Assembly: GCA_032249175.1 (NCBI GenBank)
Contig: JAVVGK010000045.1
Span: 1-10,494 of the forward strand
DNA length: 10,494 nt
DNA from: DSFT01 sp032249175
GTDB lineage: Bacteria > Hydrothermota > Hydrothermia > LBFQ01 > DSFT01
Reading direction: 5' to 3'
The translations under genes and the position numbers were made by a program. The notes beneath the pieces are model-generated. The model worked only from the letters and a program-made list of their open reading frames with translations, did not search any database and had not been told where the DNA came from. Shown piece after piece: positions 7,300-10,494 of this stretch. Positions within the stretch are counted from its first letter, which is position 1. Each line of letters begins with the position of its first letter.

Positions 7300-7347
7300 T
7301 AGTTTTTTCCCAAATTTGAAAAAATTTTATTACTCTGGATAAAAAAT

Positions 7348-7362
7348 TTTTGATATTAATCT
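7348..7362 (+). repeat. 15-bp direct repeat, copy 1
   Basis: ttttgatattaatct differs from copy 2 at one base (7354 T against 7404 C). The copies start exactly 50 bp apart, close to five helical turns, so they would lie on the same DNA face. It includes TTGATA, which could serve as a -35 with TTATAT at 7373-7378 (17-bp spacing). Confidence 0.55.
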
Positions 7363-7397
7363 TATATATGAATTATATAGGCTTTCAGAAGCTTGAA

Positions 7398-7412
7398 TTT
7401 TGACATTAATCT
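7398..7412 (+). repeat. 15-bp direct repeat, copy 2
   Basis: ttttgacattaatct contains TTGACA at 7400-7405, but TAAAAT (7417-7422) follows after only 11 bp and nothing -10-like lies 17 bp away. It is therefore better read as an operator copy than as a normal -35. It sits between the arms of an 8-bp inverted repeat (7390-7397 and 7424-7431). Confidence 0.55.
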
Positions 7413-7416
7413 ATTA

Positions 7417-7431
7417 TAAAATTTTCAAGCT
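7417..7431 (+). promoter_or_regulatory. Leaderless-type promoter motif before the 13-codon leader ORF
   Basis: TAAAATTTTCAAGCT is followed at once by ATG (7432). TAAAAT (7417-7422) ends 9 bases before this ATG, the same distance as both starts at 5293 and 5314, and the sequence CAAGCTATG closely matches AAAGCTATG on the minus strand there. The matching spacing suggests that transcription begins at or beside 7432. Confidence 0.5.
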
Positions 7432-7473
7432 ATGTTATTTTCCTTTAAAATTAAAAAGGAGGTGAGAGTATGA
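7432..7473 (+). CDS. 13-codon leader ORF overlapping the propeller start
   Basis: ATG at 7432 opens a frame of 13 codons (M-L-F-S-F-K-I-K-K-E-V-R-V) ending in TGA at 7471-7473, which overlaps the propeller ATG as ATGA. The frame contains the strong Shine-Dalgarno sequence (7456-7464), so a ribosome translating the leader would cover or clear that site and end at the next start. It may act in translational coupling rather than as a peptide. It is short enough to be chance; support comes from the promoter-like context of its ATG and the exact overlap. Confidence 0.35.
   Translation: MLFSFKIKKEVRV
7456..7472 (+). promoter_or_regulatory. Strong Shine-Dalgarno and start of the propeller gene
   Basis: aaggaggtgagagtatg is an extended anti-16S match (AAGGAGGTG) with good spacing to ATG 7470. 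The identical 17 bases recur at 9172-9188 before the next gene. It decides the start at 7470 over the second ATG at 7473, and contrasts with the starts in this window that lack any such site. Confidence 0.8.
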
Positions 7474-9173
7474 TGTGGCTATTGATAAGCCAAATGAACT
7501 TTTACTCTACAAGTAGTGTAGAGTGGAATCAATATGGTCATGACTATCAAAAAACAAGAAGAGCTCCATTAAAATGCACCTCTCCTGCTAATGTAAATAG
7601 AATTTGGACGAGTGAAGATTCTCCTGGCTTTCTTTTTAGTCCTGGTAGTGCTGTTTGGAATATCGTATATGATGGAAACTTGGATGGGACAAATGAAGTT
7701 ATGGGTGGAGGAATAGACCATGGTTTTCTTAGTGACGAACTCCTTTTAAGACTTCACCCTTATAATAGTTCTTCAAATATCTTTGAAATAAGTGGCTTTG
7801 GTAATGATGGAGGGTATATAGGTCTCTATACAGCAGGAAAGGTAGGAAATGAAAGAAGGGTATTATTTACTTATAGCTATGATAATTCTGATATGTGGAG
7901 TGATAACTATGGAGATAAGGTTAGGGTTATAAATGGATGGACAGGTGGAACTATATGGGATGTTGAATTTTGTCATAATACTTTCTGTTTGAGAGGAATG
8001 CCTACAATTATTGATATAGATAATAATGGATGTCCTGAGGTAATGTTTGGATATTATGGAAATATTATATCTAAAAATCTTTGTGATTTTTCAACAGTAT
8101 GGCAAACAAATGTTAGTGGTCTTTGTGCTGCTACGGTAGCAGTAGGGAAATTCTCAGGTCAATATGGAGCAGTAGTGCTTTCTTGTGATGGACGTATAAG
8201 GATTTTAAATCCTTCAAATGGAGCAATTCTTACCACTTCTCCTTATTATGGTAATTTTATATCTGGACCAATGGTTGTTGATGTAAATAATGATGGCAAT
8301 GATGATATTGTTTTTGCTTTTGGAAATGCAAGTGTTAATGGACCTTACTATGATGATTGGTCTGGGAATTATTATTGTACTTATAACTATAATCGCTCCA
8401 TTAGGGCTGTAAATCCGTCGGGATGGGTTAATATTTGGATAAAGAACCAGTCAGGAAGTGGAACTATTCCTGCTTACTGCGATGAGTACGGATGTTATTG
8501 TCAAGGTGATATTCCATTTTATATTAGTCAATTTGCTGTGGGTAGAATACTTCCTTCTAATCAATTAGGAATTGCTTATCTTGAATGGAGTTCAGGTGCA
8601 GGTGGAACCTTAACAGTAATTAGAGCGGATAATGGTCAAACAGTTGCCTCTGGAATTGGAGGTTATTATCTTAATCCAAGTGTAGCAGATTTAAATGGAG
8701 ATGGTATTGAAGGTGTAATTGTATCAGATGCTTGTGGAAATCCGAAGGAGCATTCTTATGTAAATGGATGGACAACACCAGTTTGGTCTGCAGCAGGCTG
8801 TGCTGATGAGCCACCTATAACTAGTGATTTAATTGTTGCTAAGGCTTGGATGAATTATGATCTAAATCCTGCTCAGGGACAACTTATTATAGTAGAAGGT
8901 GATGGTAGCTGTTTTACAAATACTTGGCTTTGTAATTCAGCTGAGCAAATTACACCTGTTGAAAATTGGGAAATGTTAAAATCTCCAAGAATATACTATG
9001 CTAATGGTTATTTAAATGTAGAGAATTACACAGGAGATATAGAAATTTATAAAGTTGATGGAACAAGAATAACAAAAACATTTATTCAAGATAAATCTCA
9101 AATAAAACTTCTTAAAGATAACATATATATAGTAAAAATTAAAGATAAAACTATGAAATTGGTAGCAAAGTAA
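7470..9173 (+). CDS. Secreted FG-GAP/VCBS-like beta-propeller with C-terminal T9SS-like sorting tail
   Basis: This 567-residue protein has a short hydrophobic N-terminus (M-M-W-L-L-I-S-Q) that is probably an export signal. The segment W-N-Q-Y-G-H-D (19-25) is common at the start of PQQ-like and FG-GAP propellers. Blades carry calcium-loop motifs D-x-[DN]-x-D/N-G: D-G-N-L-D-G (68-73), D-I-D-N-N-G (182-187), D-V-N-N-D-G (271-276) and D-L-N-G-D-G (407-412), each followed by hydrophobic strand residues. The last ~65 residues (501-567), with D-I-E-I-Y-K-V-D-G, N-I-Y-I-V-K-I and a final K-L-V-A-K, have the form of a type A sorting domain used by type IX secretion. Fifteen cysteines (for example 168, 173, 337, 342, 344, 481, 488) are many for such a protein and suggest disulfides. 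No catalytic motif is visible. It is first in a two-gene operon with the LolA-like gene 12 bases downstream. Confidence 0.7.
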   Translation: MMWLLISQMNFYSTSSVEWNQYGHDYQKTRRAPLKCTSPANVNRIWTSEDSPGFLFSPGSAVWNIVYDGNLDGTNEVMGGGIDHGFLSDELLLRLHPYNSSSNIFEISGFGNDGGYIGLYTAGKVGNERRVLFTYSYDNSDMWSDNYGDKVRVINGWTGGTIWDVEFCHNTFCLRGMPTIIDIDNNGCPEVMFGYYGNIISKNLCDFSTVWQTNVSGLCAATVAVGKFSGQYGAVVLSCDGRIRILNPSNGAILTTSPYYGNFISGPMVVDVNNDGNDDIVFAFGNASVNGPYYDDWSGNYYCTYNYNRSIRAVNPSGWVNIWIKNQSGSGTIPAYCDEYGCYCQGDIPFYISQFAVGRILPSNQLGIAYLEWSSGAGGTLTVIRADNGQTVASGIGGYYLNPSVADLNGDGIEGVIVSDACGNPKEHSYVNGWTTPVWSAAGCADEPPITSDLIVAKAWMNYDLNPAQGQLIIVEGDGSCFTNTWLCNSAEQITPVENWEMLKSPRIYYANGYLNVENYTGDIEIYKVDGTRITKTFIQDKSQIKLLKDNIYIVKIKDKTMKLVAK

Positions 9174-9188
9174 GGAGGTGAGAGTATG
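9172..9188 (+). promoter_or_regulatory. Strong Shine-Dalgarno and start of the LolA-like gene
   Basis: aaggaggtgagagtatg begins within the TAA stop of the propeller gene and sets the start at ATG 9186 rather than the in-frame ATGs at 9192 and 9201. It is identical over 17 bases to the site at 7456-7472. Confidence 0.75.
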
Positions 9189-9716
9189 TTAATGATTTAT
9201 ATGAGCTTTACAATTGATGATGTGATAGCAAAATACGATAACATAAGCTATGTATCTGCTAATGTAGTATTTTACTTGAAGCTGGGAATAAAAGGAAATA
9301 CACCTTATGAAGACGTATATTATAAAAATATCAATAAAGATATATGGAAAGGAAGTTTAACATATCAAAATGGTGAATTTCTTTATAAATTTATAACACA
9401 AAAGAAACAAAAAGAAGTTGAATTATATCTTTCAGGTGATAATGAAGCAAATTTTAGATTTGAAATAAAATACGATGGGAAAGTTCAACCTGTAAATGCT
9501 TGGGATTGGGCATATTTTGCTATTTATAAAGTGCCAAAAGCCTTAAAGGAGCATAATTATGAAATTATACAAAATGGCAATTGGTTTATTTTTAGGAAAG
9601 GTTTAAGAGAAATCAGAATGCTTATAAGTAATGATTATAAAATCCTTAAAGTAGAGTATTACAAAAGAGGGGCAATAAAGGGCATTTTGGAGTTTTCTAA
9701 TGTGGTTATTCAATAG
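9186..9716 (+). CDS. Exported LolA-like or hypothetical protein
   Basis: This 176-residue protein has a very short hydrophobic start (M-L-M-I-Y-M) followed by T-I-D-D-V-I-A-K-Y-D-N-I (9-20) and alternating strands: V-V-F-Y-L-K-L (27-33), G-S-L-T-Y-Q-N-G-E-F-L-Y-K-F (56-69), V-E-L-Y-L (78-82), W-F-I-F-R-K (133-138), I-L-K-V-E-Y-Y (153-159) and a final strand. An initial helix of the type VIxKYDxI, a G-x-L-x-Y strand and a late K-V-E-Y strand resemble LolA-like lipoprotein-carrier folds found in many unnamed periplasmic proteins. The match is by pattern only and the signal is shorter than normal. It is the second gene of the propeller operon, so it may help the propeller protein's transit or act with it. 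Its stop lies 11 bases inside the convergent gene. Confidence 0.45.
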   Translation: MLMIYMSFTIDDVIAKYDNISYVSANVVFYLKLGIKGNTPYEDVYYKNINKDIWKGSLTYQNGEFLYKFITQKKQKEVELYLSGDNEANFRFEIKYDGKVQPVNAWDWAYFAIYKVPKALKEHNYEIIQNGNWFIFRKGLREIRMLISNDYKILKVEYYKRGAIKGILEFSNVVIQ

Positions 9717-10494
9717 GGGGCTTTATTCTTAAAGCCCTCTGTATAATATTATTTAAAAAGTTATTTGTATGAAAATTTAAATTGAAAGGTAGTGATTTAA
9801 ATAGTTTTTTAAGTTTTCTGAAATTCTTCATATTAAAATGAAGTTCTGCCTCATCCAAATCTATATAAACTTGGGCATTTAATAAAATTCTATTCCCTTC
9901 CTTTAAAATAGGAATTTTTAATTCATATGCAATTCTTTTATAATCCCTCTTGCTTATTTCAAAAAAATTCAAGTACTTATTATAAAATAATTTTATTAGT
10001 GCTACTGATAATCCCTTATCTTTTAAATAGTGCTTCTTATTTCTAAAAACAAAATATGGTTTTTTTCTCAATAGGAAAACCTTAATTTTTTCCTTTTTTG
10101 AAAATTTATTAAACAATTCAAAAATTCTATATCTTTTTAGTTTTGAAAAGCTTTTTGGATGAAATATATTTAGAATATATAAAATTGTTATAATTCCATA
10201 TCTTTGAGAAACATTTATAGCCTTATGTAAATATCCCTTTATCCAATACTTAATTACCATATCCTTTGGGCTTTTATCAAGATTTGAAATATCACCACTT
10301 ACAATAGCATAAAAATGCTTATCTATCTTATCATCTAAAATGTTTTTCATTTCTTGAAAATATAATTTATAATCCTCATTTTCAAGCAATTTATTATAAA
10401 TAGTAAGGAATATATAATAGTACTCTATGAAGTCTTCAAAATTTTGAAATTCCAACTCTTTATAAGCATCTGATATTATTTTAATTGCTTTATC
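9706..10494 (-). CDS. Hypothetical protein, 5' end outside the window; C-terminus faintly SARP/OmpR-winged-helix-like
   Basis: The minus-strand frame is open to the right edge, giving 262 visible residues; the TTG at 10455 is unlikely to be the start because the same kind of sequence continues for 13 codons beyond it. The first ~100 residues are helical and rich in Tyr, Phe and Glu. Counting from that TTG, residues 124-208 read like a degenerate SARP/BTAD-type DNA-binding domain: an initial K-I-K-V-F strand, P-Y-F-V-F-R-N-K-K, A-L-I-K-L-F-Y, then I-L-K-E-G-N-R-I-L-L-N and V-Y-I-D-L-D-E-A-E. The usual E-L-L-W-P-D-like helix motif is missing. The tail is Lys- and Phe-rich and ends in K-P-P-I-E. 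I do not recognise the family with confidence. It converges on the LolA-like gene with an 11-base overlap at 9706-9716. Confidence 0.6.
   Translation of the reverse strand, partial: DKAIKIISDAYKELEFQNFEDFIEYYYIFLTIYNKLLENEDYKLYFQEMKNILDDKIDKHFYAIVSGDISNLDKSPKDMVIKYWIKGYLHKAINVSQRYGIITILYILNIFHPKSFSKLKRYRIFELFNKFSKKEKIKVFLLRKKPYFVFRNKKHYLKDKGLSVALIKLFYNKYLNFFEISKRDYKRIAYELKIPILKEGNRILLNAQVYIDLDEAELHFNMKNFRKLKKLFKSLPFNLNFHTNNFLNNIIQRALRIKPPIE
9716..9739. terminator. Hairpin between convergent genes, possible terminator
   Basis: GGGCTTTA (9718-9725) pairs perfectly with TAAAGCCC (9730-9737) around a 4-base loop, and the stem can extend by a G·U and a G-C pair to 9716 and 9739. It starts at the TAG stop of the LolA-like gene and is the most stable obvious stem in this AT-rich window. 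No good T-tract follows on either strand (TGTATAATATTATTT on the plus side), so its strength as an intrinsic terminator is doubtful. It lies within the 3' coding end of the minus-strand gene. Confidence 0.45.

Larger units (their letters stand above)
7390..7431. repeat. 8-bp inverted repeat framing the promoter motif
   Basis: AGCTTGAA at 7390-7397 is the exact reverse complement of TTCAAGCT at 7424-7431. The 26-bp interval holds direct-repeat copy 2 and the TAAAAT motif. The right arm ends directly at the ATG of the leader ORF. It could be a dimeric operator; as an RNA hairpin it would form only in read-through transcripts. Confidence 0.45.
7300..7469 (+). promoter_or_regulatory. Regulatory spacer before the propeller operon
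   Basis: This 170-bp spacer is the largest non-coding stretch. It holds a weak AT-only hairpin just after the TPR stop (arms 7303-7309 and 7318-7324), two copies of a 15-bp direct repeat, a TTGATA(7350-7355)-17 bp-TTATAT(7373-7378) promoter candidate, an 8-bp inverted repeat, the TAAAATTTT leaderless-type motif (7417-7425), a short leader ORF and the Shine-Dalgarno site of the propeller gene. Such density suggests the operon is regulated. Confidence 0.5.

Noticed and set aside
7303..7324. Hairpin after the TPR stop as an intrinsic terminator
   Set aside because: The stem is almost only A-T pairs (TTTTTTC/GAAAAAA) and would be weak, especially in a warm-living organism; kept only as a note in the spacer entry.
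7400..7422. TTGACA with TAAAAT as a standard sigma-70 promoter
   Set aside because: The spacer is 11 bp, not about 17, and no -10-like hexamer lies at the normal distance.
1..10494. CRISPR array, tRNA, rRNA or riboswitch
   Set aside because: No regularly spaced repeats, cloverleaf-like sequence with a GTTC/GGTTCAAATCC-type arm, or GC-rich conserved RNA core was seen on either strand.

Overview
This is a very AT-rich (by eye about 70% A+T), tightly packed stretch of a bacterial chromosome. Most products look exported or envelope-linked: an outer-membrane-type barrel with a lipobox, a barrel–SppA fusion, a TPR protein, a DxDxDG-loop propeller with a C-terminal tail like type IX secretion (T9SS) sorting domains, and a LolA-like protein. 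With the low G+C this suggests a diderm, possibly thermophilic bacterium near the FCB/WOR-3 (Stahlbacteria/Hydrothermae) lineages. That placement is inference from protein style only. No rRNA, tRNA, CRISPR array or insertion sequence was seen.

Layout. (1) 30-1970, + strand: a three-gene operon with overlapping ends. It holds a PaaC-family ferritin-like protein, a PaaD-family protein (MIP18/DUF59 plus zinc ribbon) and an outer-membrane-type protein. PaaA, PaaB and PaaE are not in view. The PaaC-like protein keeps two ExxH motifs, so it may bind its own diiron centre. (2) 1981-3242, +: remains of a TPR gene broken by frameshifts and stops. (3) 3239-5293, -: a 684-residue protein joining an N-terminal outer-membrane barrel-like region to a two-domain SppA protease with its Lys/Ser pair intact. 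(4) 5314-7299, +: a 661-residue exported TPR protein, divergent from the SppA fusion with only 20 bp between start codons. (5) 7300-7469: the only sizeable spacer, with a 15-bp direct repeat in two copies exactly 50 bp apart, an 8-bp inverted repeat, a promoter-like motif and a 13-codon leader ORF. (6) 7470-9716, +: a two-gene operon, propeller protein then LolA-like protein, both with the same strong Shine-Dalgarno sequence. (7) 9706-10494, -: a partial gene of unknown function whose C-terminal third faintly resembles a SARP/OmpR-type winged helix.

The most interesting signal is in initiation. A motif, TAAAATTTT followed by (A/C)AAGCT-like sequence and then ATG, sits 6-9 bases before several first-in-operon starts. 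In two places it is a near-perfect palindrome squeezed between divergent start codons 16 or 20 bp apart. There is no room for a 5' UTR or Shine-Dalgarno site, so I infer symmetric bidirectional promoters giving leaderless mRNAs in both directions. The genes inside operons instead use ATGA-type overlaps or strong Shine-Dalgarno sites.
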